From positions 543,996-607,995 of the forward strand of contig NZ_BMTR01000002.1 of assembly GCF_014649775.1 (NCBI RefSeq): 64,000 nt of DNA, in the 5' to 3' direction. The notes under the pieces were generated by a model. It saw nothing but the letters and a program-made list of their open reading frames with translations. It did not search any database and was not told where the DNA came from. Positions 1 through 7,368 of the stretch are shown here, piece after piece. Numbering within the stretch: the stretch's first letter is position 1; each line of letters opens with the position of its first letter. The position numbers and the translations under genes were made by a program. This DNA comes from Streptomyces longisporoflavus. GTDB lineage: Bacteria > Actinomycetota > Actinomycetes > Streptomycetales > Streptomycetaceae.

Positions 1-1
1 G

Positions 2-316
2 ATCTTCGGCCCGGTCGTCTCGGTCGCGTCGTTCAACGACTTTGACGACGCCATCAAGACCGCCAACGACACTCTGTACGGGCTTGGTGCCGGAGTGTGG
101 ACGCGCGACATGAACACCGCCTACCGAGCGGGCCGCGCGATCCAGGCGGGCCGGGTCTGGACGAACTGCTACCACGCGTATCCCGCGCACGCGGCGTTCG
201 GCGGCTACAAGCAATCCGGGATCGGCCGCGAAACGCACAAGATGATGCTGGAGCACTACCAGCAGACGAAGAACCTCCTCGTGTCGTACTCGCCGAAGAA
301 GCTCGGCTTCTTCTAG
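2..316 (+). CDS. Aldehyde dehydrogenase, C-terminal fragment (5' end outside window)
   Basis: The frame is open from the window edge to TAG at 314 and encodes the last ~104 residues of an NAD(P)-dependent aldehyde dehydrogenase. Visible family blocks are IFGPVVSV at the start (the EIFGPV motif), the [15 protein letters not shown] stretch, GRVWTN and [12 protein letters not shown], followed by a [15 protein letters not shown] tail. That tail resembles the ExaC/AldB-type acetaldehyde dehydrogenases common in actinobacteria. The catalytic Cys and Glu lie upstream of the window, so substrate class cannot be checked. It is not part of the cellulose locus; a hairpin at 327-366 closes the transcript. 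Confidence 0.93.
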   Translation: MFGPVVSVASFNDFDDAIKTANDTLYGLGAGVWTRDMNTAYRAGRAIQAGRVWTNCYHAYPAHAAFGGYKQSGIGRETHKMMLEHYQQTKNLLVSYSPKKLGFF

Positions 317-326
317 GGGCATGGAA

Positions 327-366
327 GAAGGCGCCTGACCTGGTCTTGTGCTCGTCGGGCGCCTTC
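327..366 (+). terminator. Hairpin after aldehyde dehydrogenase
   Basis: GAAGGCGCC at 327-335 pairs perfectly with GGCGCCTTC at 358-366 across a 22-nt loop, starting 10 nt after the stop codon. There is no U-tract, as usual for Streptomyces terminators. Confidence 0.55.
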
Positions 367-480
367 CGTCTCCCCCTCCCGGGCGAGGGCCGGGTTTGCG
401 GCTCGACTCCCGGTTTCTTCCACGCCGATCCCACGATCCGAACGAGAGCCCCGGAGCAGCCGGAGCACGCCGTCGAGACG

Positions 481-1461
481 TCAGCTGCCCGTCGTGACCG
501 TCCGCTCCGTCGAGAACGCTCCCCACGTGCCGTCCGGCAGCCGCGGTCTGATCCGCACGTCATACGTCTTGCCTCCTTCCGGGCCCAGGGCGACGGTGTG
601 CCTCGCCCGTTTCCCTGGCGCGTCGTCACCGCCGGCCAAGGTCGTCACGAACACCTCGTCGAGGTAGACCTGGTACTCGGCCATGAGTCCGTCCTTCGGC
701 GGCGTCCACGACAGCTCCAGGTAGTACGCCTTGTCCTTCGTGCCCTTGCGCACCGTGGCCCGGAAGTCCTCGGCCTCTGCCCCGCCGCCGCCCCGAGCGG
801 TGGACAGCCGCAGTGGTGCACTGGCCGGGGAGAGGTTGTCAGCAGCGTCCCGGGCACGCACCGTGAAGACGTAGTCGTCACCCGGGTGAAGACCTTTGAG
901 GACGGCCCTTGTCTTCTCACCGTCGACCGTGTGCGTTTTCGCGTCGCCCTGGTAGATCTCGTACGAGACGACGCGCTGGTCGTCCATCGAGGCGGTCCAG
1001 CTCAGGGAGACGGTTCGCGATCCGTCGGCCTTGCCGCGCAGCGTGCCGGGGCGGGTCGGCGGTTCGTCGTCCTCGGCGAGCGCGGCGACGGTGGTGACGG
1101 CGACTTTGCGGCTCGGGGTGGAGTGATTGCCGGCGGCGTCTCGGGTTCGGACGGTGAACACGTAGTCGGAGGACGGATCCAGGCCGACGATGTCGACCAT
1201 GGTGCGGTCCGCGTCGACCTCCTTGACCTTCTTTCCGGCCTGCAGCACCTCGTACGCGTCCACAGCCTCGCCGTCCTTGGCGGCTTTCACCCGCCTCCAC
1301 ATGACGTGGACGGTGGTGGCACTGCTGGACTGCGCGGTGACCCCGGTCGGGGTCGCGGGTGGCCGCTCGTCCTCACTGCCGCATGCCGTGAGCGCCAGCA
1401 GGGCGACGGAGCAGGACAAGAGAACGGCGGGCCAGGGCCCGGTGGTACGGGACACGGACAT
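481..1461 (-). CDS. Secreted lipoprotein with three fibronectin type III domains
   Basis: A 326-residue protein. The ATG at 1461 is chosen because AGGAAAG lies just upstream and because it gives a classic lipoprotein signal: hydrophobic core to about residue 20, then LLALTAC with the lipid-modified Cys at 24-25. The longer open frame upstream lacks coding character. The mature part is three FN3 repeats (roughly 30-120, 130-215, 220-326) with repeated YEV/YEIYQG and DYVFTVRARDAAxN strands. No catalytic domain is visible. FN3 modules are common linkers in actinobacterial glycanases, so a surface-anchored adhesion or scaffold role beside the cellulose genes is plausible but inferred. It is downstream of the CBM2 dehydrogenase, with a terminator between them. 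Confidence 0.88.
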   Translation of the reverse strand: MSVSRTTGPWPAVLLSCSVALLALTACGSEDERPPATPTGVTAQSSSATTVHVMWRRVKAAKDGEAVDAYEVLQAGKKVKEVDADRTMVDIVGLDPSSDYVFTVRTRDAAGNHSTPSRKVAVTTVAALAEDDEPPTRPGTLRGKADGSRTVSLSWTASMDDQRVVSYEIYQGDAKTHTVDGEKTRAVLKGLHPGDDYVFTVRARDAADNLSPASAPLRLSTARGGGGAEAEDFRATVRKGTKDKAYYLELSWTPPKDGLMAEYQVYLDEVFVTTLAGGDDAPGKRARHTVALGPEGGKTYDVRIRPRLPDGTWGAFSTERTVTTGS

Positions 1462-1553
1462 GACTTTCCTCCGACGCCGGAGTGAGGACCAGGTCACGTC
1501 AACCGGGCCACGCGATCTGTGGAGTTGACGGAAGAAGAGAGAAGAGAGCACGC

Positions 1554-1582
1554 GGGCCCACCCTTGACGGCAAGGTGGGCCC
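1554..1582 (-). terminator. Hairpin after CBM2 dehydrogenase gene
   Basis: GGGCCCACC (1554-1562) and GGTGGGCCC (1574-1582) form a perfect 9-bp stem with an 11-nt loop, 12 nt past the stop of the minus-strand dehydrogenase gene. It separates that gene from the FN3 lipoprotein gene. Confidence 0.65.
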
Positions 1583-1594
1583 CGTACCGGCCGT

Positions 1595-3136
1595 TCAGCG
1601 GCCGACGGCGCAGGCGTCCCCGTTGAGCGTGAACCGCGGCGGCGGCGAGGAGTCACCGGTGTGGCCGGCAAGGTAGCCAAGGGTGATGTGCGCGCCGGGA
1701 GCGATCGTGGCGTTGTGCGAGGCGTTGGTAGCCGTGATCGTGTTGCTTCCCTGTGTCAGGTCGGTGTTCCAGTCGGAGGTGACGGTCTGGCCAAGGGCCA
1801 ACGGGAACTTCAACGTCCAGCCGTTTACCGGGGCATTACCGGTGTTGGTGACCGTCAGGTCGACCGTTGTACCGGTCCCCCAGGCCCGCACGGTGCGATC
1901 CACGCGGCAGGTGGGTTCTTCCCACGCGAAGGACACCCGGTGCAGGCCGCCGGGCAGGTCGTTGACGACATAGAACTCCCCGTCGACGGTCACGCCGATC
2001 GATGTCACCTGGGTGGGCATCTCCCCGATCTCTGCCTGCTCGTAGCCGCCTTGACCGTCCGGGCGCAGCGCCCAGACGGTGGACGAGCAGTAGTCGGTGG
2101 CGATGTACGTGCCGCCGAGGAGCCCGGCGTACTTCTGGCCCCGGTAGACGTGACCGCCGATGATCGAGCAGCCGCCGGTGTACGGGGAGTAGGTGAAGAC
2201 GGGTTCGGTGTGCTGCTCGCCGGGTACGCAGTGGCCTCCTTGGAATTTCTCCAGTCCCTCGTAGCAGGACCAGCCGAGGTTCAGCCCTCCCCGCCCGGGC
2301 GGGAGATGGTTGACCTCTTCCCATCGGCCCTGGCCTACGTCGCCGATCCACATCGAGCCGTCGGCGCTGTCGAAGGAGAACTTCCACGCGTTGCGCAGTC
2401 CGTACAGCCAGATCTCGTCACGGGCGCCGGGGGTGTCCACGAAGGGGTTGTCCCCGGGCACGCAGTAGGCGAGCTGTCCGCAGCTGCGGCTGACGTCGAT
2501 GCGCATGATCTTGCCAAGCAGGGTGTCCAGGCGCTGCCCGGCACGCAAGGGGTCGGCGGAGCCGCCTCCGTCGCCGATGCTCCAGTACAGGTTGCCGTCG
2601 GGGCCGAAGGCGATCTGGCCGCCGTTGTGGTTGCTGTACTCGGCGTGCGGCTGGGCGAGCAGGGGCTCGAGACGGGATTCGTCGAGCCGGTAACGGGCGA
2701 GCGTGACCGCGCCGTCGGGCAGTGCCGTATAGACCAGGTAGAGGTGGTGGCTGTCGGCGAAGTCCGGCGGGACAGCTATGCCGAGCAGGCCGCGTTCGTT
2801 GCCCGATTCGTCCACGGCGGACCTGATGTCGACGAGCGGGTCCCGGGCCAGGCCGGTGCCCGGATGGTAGACGCGTACAGTGCCCGGCTTCTCGGTGATG
2901 AACAACCGGTCCGTGCCGTCGTCGGGAGCGACCAGGGCGGTGGGCCGTTTCAGGCCGGCGGCGACCTGGGTGGTGGTCGCCCGCAGCGACGGCAGCGGGA
3001 CGGACGAGGGATCCGCCGCGCGGGCCGGCACGGTGTCCGCCGCCGAGGGCGGGGCCGACGCCACGGCGGACAGCGGGGTGAAGAGGGTCAACAGGAGGGC
3101 CAGCAGGAGCGGCCCGGTCCAGCGGCGTCTTGGCAT
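1595..3136 (-). CDS. Secreted PQQ-type glucose/sorbosone dehydrogenase with C-terminal CBM2
   Basis: A 513-residue exported enzyme. The ATG at 3136 has GGAG five bases upstream and begins a Sec signal (MPRRRW, hydrophobic run to ~27). Residues ~50-405 are a beta-propeller of the GSDH/AA12 type: SGNERGLLGIAVPPDF, NHNGGQIAFGPDGNL (His170 in the position of the catalytic His of soluble PQQ glucose dehydrogenase), EIWLYGLRNAW (Arg248, PQQ-contact position) and WIGDVGQGRWEEV. Several Cys pairs suggest disulfides. Residues ~410-513 are a family 2 cellulose-binding module. Known members oxidise sugars at C1 with PQQ and pass electrons to other acceptors. Its position next to an LPMO gene suggests it acts on or near cellulose and could feed that LPMO; this is inference. 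No PQQ-biosynthesis gene is visible here. Confidence 0.9.
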   Translation of the reverse strand: MPRRRWTGPLLLALLLTLFTPLSAVASAPPSAADTVPARAADPSSVPLPSLRATTTQVAAGLKRPTALVAPDDGTDRLFITEKPGTVRVYHPGTGLARDPLVDIRSAVDESGNERGLLGIAVPPDFADSHHLYLVYTALPDGAVTLARYRLDESRLEPLLAQPHAEYSNHNGGQIAFGPDGNLYWSIGDGGGSADPLRAGQRLDTLLGKIMRIDVSRSCGQLAYCVPGDNPFVDTPGARDEIWLYGLRNAWKFSFDSADGSMWIGDVGQGRWEEVNHLPPGRGGLNLGWSCYEGLEKFQGGHCVPGEQHTEPVFTYSPYTGGCSIIGGHVYRGQKYAGLLGGTYIATDYCSSTVWALRPDGQGGYEQAEIGEMPTQVTSIGVTVDGEFYVVNDLPGGLHRVSFAWEEPTCRVDRTVRAWGTGTTVDLTVTNTGNAPVNGWTLKFPLALGQTVTSDWNTDLTQGSNTITATNASHNATIAPGAHITLGYLAGHTGDSSPPPRFTLNGDACAVGR

Positions 3137-3318
3137 GTCGGCTCCAAGTCTCAAAACGCTCGATCAGCGGTGGTGTGCGCATACGGAGGGACGCGGGCCG
3201 GTGGCGTATCCCCGGGACGCGCACATCGCGGCGAACGCCGCCCTCGGGGCCGGTCAGGCGGCCCCGCCGTCCGGGCGGCGCGCGGGTGTGCCGGAACGCC
3301 GGGGCAGGGCAGAGGGCA

Positions 3319-3354
3319 GTGTCCCGCTGGACGCGGCCTCGTCCGGCGGGACAC
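3319..3354 (-). terminator. Hairpin after LPMO10B-like gene
   Basis: GTGTCCCGC (3319-3327) pairs with GCGGGACAC (3346-3354), and inside it GGACG pairs with CGTCC around a CGGCCT loop. It begins 18 nt beyond the LPMO stop, so the dehydrogenase gene downstream probably has its own promoter between 3137 and 3318. Confidence 0.65.
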
Positions 3355-3371
3355 ACCTCATGGGCGCAGGC

Positions 3372-4043
3372 TCAGCGGAAGTTCACGTCGCTGCACAGGA
3401 AGTACGTCTGATCCATGTGCGAGGCCTGCCAGACCGTGTAGACGATGTGGCGACCGCTGTAGCCGGACGTGCTGACCGGGATCGAGTAGTTCTGGCTGGG
3501 CGCGTACCTGCCGGTGCGGGCCACCAGCTGGAGGTCGCTCCAGCGCAGCGGCTGCGTGGTGGGGTCGAAGCCCTGCCGGGTGACGTAGACCAGGAAATAG
3601 TCCGCGCCGTGGCTGGCCTGGTCATAGAGCTTCACGGTGAAGTCGCTGTTGATATCCGTGGTCTTCCAGGCGCCCGCGGCGTCCAGGGAGTTGTAGCGTC
3701 CGCCCTCCGTGCGGCCGCCGCTGCACAGTTGGCCGTCGGGGACCGCTGCCGGGAAGTTGCCGCCGGATCCGTTGCGGTACAGGCCGTTCCAGTTCCACAT
3801 GCCGTTGGGGTCGGCCTGCCACGCCTGCCAGCACATGGGGTCTTGCTGGGCCATGGACGGGTCCAGGTGGTTGCTGCCCCAGCGGAGCCAACAGCCGTAG
3901 TTACGGGTCGCGGGGTCGACGACCGAGCCGTGGGCAACGGCGGTGCCGCTCCAGGGGAGCAGGCTGAGGAGCAATGCCGCGAGGAGGCTCAGGACGAGAG
4001 TCGAACGGCGCCGCACAAAACTGACATGATCATGACAAGTCAC
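3372..4043 (-). CDS. AA10 lytic polysaccharide monooxygenase, LPMO10B-like, single domain
   Basis: A secreted copper LPMO of 223 residues from a GTG at 4043 (GGGAG a few bases upstream; an in-frame ATG at 4061 is the alternative). The signal peptide ends at AVA|HG, leaving His38 as the N-terminal residue of the copper histidine brace; the second brace histidine is His145 in DQASHGADYFLVYV, and QTYFLCSD supplies the axial Phe region. The motifs RNYGCWLRWG, MCWQAWQ and DGQLCSGGRTEGGRYNSLD match the Streptomyces LPMO10B subgroup (C1/C4 oxidation of cellulose, also chitin), recalled from the family. No CBM is present. A perfect CebR-type palindrome lies 55 bp upstream, so cellobiose-responsive control is likely. 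The neighbouring CBM2 dehydrogenase is a candidate redox partner. Confidence 0.93.
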   Translation of the reverse strand: MTCHDHVSFVRRRSTLVLSLLAALLLSLLPWSGTAVAHGSVVDPATRNYGCWLRWGSNHLDPSMAQQDPMCWQAWQADPNGMWNWNGLYRNGSGGNFPAAVPDGQLCSGGRTEGGRYNSLDAAGAWKTTDINSDFTVKLYDQASHGADYFLVYVTRQGFDPTTQPLRWSDLQLVARTGRYAPSQNYSIPVSTSGYSGRHIVYTVWQASHMDQTYFLCSDVNFR

Positions 4044-4097
4044 GGTCTCCCTCTTTCCCATGGGGGGATGCCGGGTTCCGGCGTGGGCATTGAGCAG

Positions 4098-4113
4098 TTG
4101 GGAGCGCTCCCAA
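4098..4113. promoter_or_regulatory. CebR-type operator before LPMO gene
   Basis: TTGGGAGCGCTCCCAA is a perfect 16-bp palindrome containing the 14-bp CebR box TGGGAGCGCTCCCA described for cellulose and cellobiose genes in Streptomyces. It sits 55-70 bp before the LPMO GTG, in the expected promoter or leader position. Confidence 0.88.
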
Positions 4114-4417
4114 TCTCCACATTGGGCGTCGCGATGCGAAGCGGCAACACTCATTTGCGCCACTTCCGCACCGGCCGACGCGGACCTTCCATCGCAGTGC
4201 GAGAGCAGCCACCCATCCCGATGTCCGGCTGCAGGAGCGGTGGCCCTGGTTCACTGCGCGCGCCCCGCGTTCCACGGCGCCCGGCCGGCCTCCCGTCCCG
4301 ACGGTGTGCCTGGCGTCCGGGTCGTGTGCCAGGGACGTGTCAGCAGGCCGGAGCAGGTCGATCACGGACGCCCGGGGCCGTAGCATTGGGCTTCTCGCGG
4401 GTGGGGGGGAGAAGGTC

Positions 4418-5443
4418 ATGGGCAAGCAACGCCCCGGGGCGGGGCCGACCTTGGAGGAGGTAGCCGCGCTCGCGGGCGTGGGACGGGGCACTGTCTCCCG
4501 CGTCATCAACAACGAGGCAGGGGTGAAGGAGTCGACGCGCCGCGCCGTGCAGCGGGCCATCGCCGAACTGGGGTACGTACCCAACCTGGCGGCCCGGTCG
4601 CTGGCCGGGAGTCGTACGGACGCGATCGCGCTGGTCATGACGGAGCCCGACTGGCGGAAATTCGCGGAACCGTTCTTCTCGGAGACCATTCGTTCCGTCG
4701 CGGACGCGTTGACCGACACCACGATGCAACTGCTGCTCACCCAGGTATGCACGAACGAGGAGCGGAAGCGTTTCGTCGAGTACGCGCGTGGCGGAAGGGT
4801 CGACGGCGTGCTGCTGATGTCCGTGCACGCCGACGACCCGCTGCCCGACATGCTCGCGGACGCTGGGGTGCCCACCGTCATGCTCGGCCGTCGCTCGGCC
4901 GACGAAAGCATCACCTACGTGGACGCGGACAACTTCGGGGGCGCCCGGAGCGCGGTCACCCACCTGCTCGACAGCGGCCGCAGCGCGGTGGCGACGATCA
5001 CCGGGCCCCTCGACATGTACGTCGCCCAGTGCCGGTTGCGCGGCTACCGCGAGGCGCTGGGCCGCGCGGGCGTCGACGCGAAACCGTCCTGGGTCGCCGA
5101 AGGAGACTTCACCGAGGCGAGCGGCCGCGCGGGGATGACGGAGCTCATCGCGCGGGAGCCCGGGATCGACGCCGTGTTCGCCGCATCGGACAGCATGGCC
5201 GCCGGAGCGCTGGACGCCCTGCGCGCGGCGGGCCGCCGCGTACCGCAGGACGTCGCCGTGATCGGATTCGACGACTTCCTCCTGGCGCAGCGTACGGACC
5301 CCCCACTGACGACCGTGCGCCAACCGCTCCAGGAGATCGGACGGACCATGGTGCGGCTGCTCATGGAGGAGATGGAGGACTCGGGAGTGGCCTGGCGCCA
5401 TGTCAGCCTGCGCACAGAATTGGTGCTCCGCGGCTCCGCCTGA
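4418..5443 (+). CDS. LacI-family repressor, CebR-like
   Basis: A 341-residue LacI/GalR regulator. The start is the ATG at 4418, preceded by GGGGGGAGAAGG. Residues ~10-60 are the helix-turn-helix (TLEEVAALAGVGRGTVSRVINNE) and hinge helix (NLAARSLAGSRT). The rest is a periplasmic-binding-like sugar sensor (GVLLMSVHADDP, FGGARSAVTHLLDSG, AVIGFDDFLLAQRTDPPLTTVRQP). It lies between two promoters bearing perfect CebR boxes, so it probably represses the LPMO and GH12 genes and is released by cello-oligosaccharide; this is inference. Canonical cebR sits beside cebEFG and bglC, which are absent here, so this may be a local paralogue rather than cebR itself. No box was found in front of its own gene. 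Confidence 0.9.
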   Translation: MGKQRPGAGPTLEEVAALAGVGRGTVSRVINNEAGVKESTRRAVQRAIAELGYVPNLAARSLAGSRTDAIALVMTEPDWRKFAEPFFSETIRSVADALTDTTMQLLLTQVCTNEERKRFVEYARGGRVDGVLLMSVHADDPLPDMLADAGVPTVMLGRRSADESITYVDADNFGGARSAVTHLLDSGRSAVATITGPLDMYVAQCRLRGYREALGRAGVDAKPSWVAEGDFTEASGRAGMTELIAREPGIDAVFAASDSMAAGALDALRAAGRRVPQDVAVIGFDDFLLAQRTDPPLTTVRQPLQEIGRTMVRLLMEEMEDSGVAWRHVSLRTELVLRGSA

Positions 5444-5692
5444 CCCGCCTCGCCCCGGAGCGCATCTCGGTCGACTGATCGGCCGAACTCCCAGACGGGC
5501 GCGCGGACGTTCGACTGATGGTCTTCTACGACGGAGCAAAGGGCTCCGGTTCTGCCGCTGACGGCACGACGGTCACCCGGCATTCCCCGCTCTAGGCGCT
5601 GACCTGCGGCTTCGAAATCCATTCGACGAAATCCCGCGCATCAGGTTGTCAGGGCCATGAAGGACTTCTACAGTCGCACGAAACCGGCGGAG

Positions 5693-5706
5693 TGGGAGCG
5701 CTCCCA
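5693..5706. promoter_or_regulatory. CebR-type operator 1 before GH12 gene
   Basis: Perfect palindrome TGGGAGCGCTCCCA, 102 bp before the GH12 start codon. It is the upstream member of a tandem pair whose centres are 26 bp apart. Confidence 0.9.
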
Positions 5707-5718
5707 TTTGCTGGTCTA

Positions 5719-5732
5719 TGGGAGCGCTCCCA
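5719..5732. promoter_or_regulatory. CebR-type operator 2 before GH12 gene
   Basis: Second perfect TGGGAGCGCTCCCA, 12 bp after the first copy and 76 bp before the GH12 ATG. The 26-bp centre spacing is about 2.5 helical turns, so two dimers would sit on roughly opposite faces. Confidence 0.9.
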
Positions 5733-5807
5733 CAACCGCACCTCTTCAGTCGAATTCGGTACAAAGCCCTTCTGTCGAATACGGTCCCCTCGGAGAGAGG
5801 CCCCCGC

Positions 5808-6938
5808 ATGCGATCCTCACCGCGCCGCCTCCGCACCGTCCGCGCTCTGTTCGGCTCGCTCCTGACCGCTCTGGCCACCCTGGCGACGCTCCTCGTCGCC
5901 ACCACGCCCGCCCGGGCCGACACCACGATCTGCGAGCCCTACGGATCGACGGTCATCCAGGGCCGCTACGTCGTACAGAACAACCGCTGGGGCACCAGCG
6001 CCCCCCAGTGCGTCACCGCCACCGACACCGGCTTCCGCGTCAGCCAGGCCGACGGCTCGGTGCCCACCAACGGCGCCCCCAAGTCGTATCCCTCGATCTT
6101 CAACGGCTGCCACTACACCAACTGCTCGCCGGGCACCAGCCTCCCGGCACAGATCAGCACCATCTCCAGCGCGCCCAGCAGCATCTCGTACAGCTACGTC
6201 TCGGGCGCCGTGTACAACGCCTCGTACGACATCTGGCTGGACCCGACGCCCCGCACCGACGGCGTCAACCGGACCGAGATCATGATCTGGTTCAACCGGG
6301 TCGGCCCGATCCAGCCGATCGGCTCCCCGGTCGGCACCGCCTCCGTCGGCGGCCGCACCTGGGAGGTGTGGACCGGCAGCAACGGCGCCAACGACGTGAT
6401 CTCCTTCGTCGCCCCGTCGGCGATCAGCAGCTGGAGCTTCGACGTCAAGGACTTCATCGACCAGACCGTGGACCGTGGCATGGCGCAGAACAACTGGTAT
6501 CTGACGAGCGTTCAGGCCGGTTTCGAACCGTGGCAGAACGGGGCCGGGCTCGCGGTGAACTCCTTCTCCTCCACCGTGAACACCGGCGGCGGCGATCCGG
6601 GTGGCCCCGGCACCCCGGCGACCGGCTGCCAGGTGACCTACGCGACCAGCGTCTGGCAGGGCGGCTTCACCGCCGACGTGACCGTCAAGAACACCGGTTC
6701 GACCGCCGTGGACAACTGGAAGCTCGGCTTCACGCTGCCGTCCGGCCAGCGGATCACCAACGCCTGGAACGCGACCCTGTCCGGGTCGACGGGCGCCGTG
6801 ACGACGAGCCCCGTGGCGCACAACGCGCGGATCACGGCCGGCGGCACCCAGTCCTTCGGGTTCCAGGGAACCTATGGCGGCAGCTTCGCCAAGCCGTCCG
6901 GCTTCACGCTGAACGGCACCGCCTGCTCCGTCACCTGA
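5808..6938 (+). CDS. Secreted GH12 endo-beta-1,4-glucanase with CBM2 (CelB-like)
   Basis: A 376-residue cellulase. The ATG at 5808 follows GGAGAGAGG by 7 nt and starts a signal peptide ending near TPARA|DTT (residue 37). Residues ~38-258 are a GH12 catalytic domain; the two catalytic glutamates appear as Glu157 in NRTEIMIWFN (nucleophile) and Glu240 in AGFEPWQNG (acid/base). A Gly/Pro linker (TGGGDPGGPGTPATG) joins it to a CBM2 (~273-376). It cuts internal bonds in amorphous cellulose, complementing the GH6 and LPMO enzymes encoded next. Tandem CebR boxes in the leader predict repression by the adjacent LacI protein and induction by cello-oligosaccharide. Family members in Streptomyces have the same architecture. 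Confidence 0.95.
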   Translation: MRSSPRRLRTVRALFGSLLTALATLATLLVATTPARADTTICEPYGSTVIQGRYVVQNNRWGTSAPQCVTATDTGFRVSQADGSVPTNGAPKSYPSIFNGCHYTNCSPGTSLPAQISTISSAPSSISYSYVSGAVYNASYDIWLDPTPRTDGVNRTEIMIWFNRVGPIQPIGSPVGTASVGGRTWEVWTGSNGANDVISFVAPSAISSWSFDVKDFIDQTVDRGMAQNNWYLTSVQAGFEPWQNGAGLAVNSFSSTVNTGGGDPGGPGTPATGCQVTYATSVWQGGFTADVTVKNTGSTAVDNWKLGFTLPSGQRITNAWNATLSGSTGAVTTSPVAHNARITAGGTQSFGFQGTYGGSFAKPSGFTLNGTACSVT

Positions 6939-7032
6939 GCCGCGGTGTCGGGCCGGCCTCGCCGGGCCGGTCGTCCCGCCCGGGGCGCCCGGCCTCGCCG
7001 ACGGTCGAGACCGGCCCGACACCGCACTGGAA

Positions 7033-7084
7033 CGCTCCGGATCCGATCCGCCTTCCCCTACGCCCGGGGATCGGATCCGGAGCG
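7033..7084 (+). terminator. 17-bp perfect inverted repeat after GH12 gene
   Basis: CGCTCCGGATCCGATCC (7033-7049) pairs without mismatch with GGATCGGATCCGGAGCG (7068-7084) over an 18-nt loop, 95 nt past the GH12 stop. It is most likely a factor-independent terminator isolating GH12 from the GH6 gene. There is no T-tract, so a regulatory palindrome for the downstream promoter is an alternative. Confidence 0.6.
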
Positions 7085-7368
7085 CACTACCCTCGGCCCG
7101 CCCGGCCCATCCCCTCCCGGAAAGGCCCGTCATGAGCCCGCTCCCCACAGACGCAGCCGATCCTTCCGTTCCCCCGACTCGCCGCCCCGCGCCCGTCGCC
7201 GCCGGGCCCGACCGGCGTGCCCCCACCGGGGTAGGCGCGGGCACGGCGAACGTCCCCTCGAACACGCCCGCCCCGCGCCGCACCCCCGCCTGACGGCTCC
7301 CGATCCTCCCTGGTTGAGCACGGACATCCCCGCACACCGTCACCCACCCCCGTATCGCGGAGAGTTAC

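Noticed and set aside
97..1485. Long plus-strand open frame overlapping the ALDH tail and FN3 lipoprotein
   Set aside because: Arg/Gly/Val-rich shadow on the antisense of the FN3 gene; no family motif or ribosome site.
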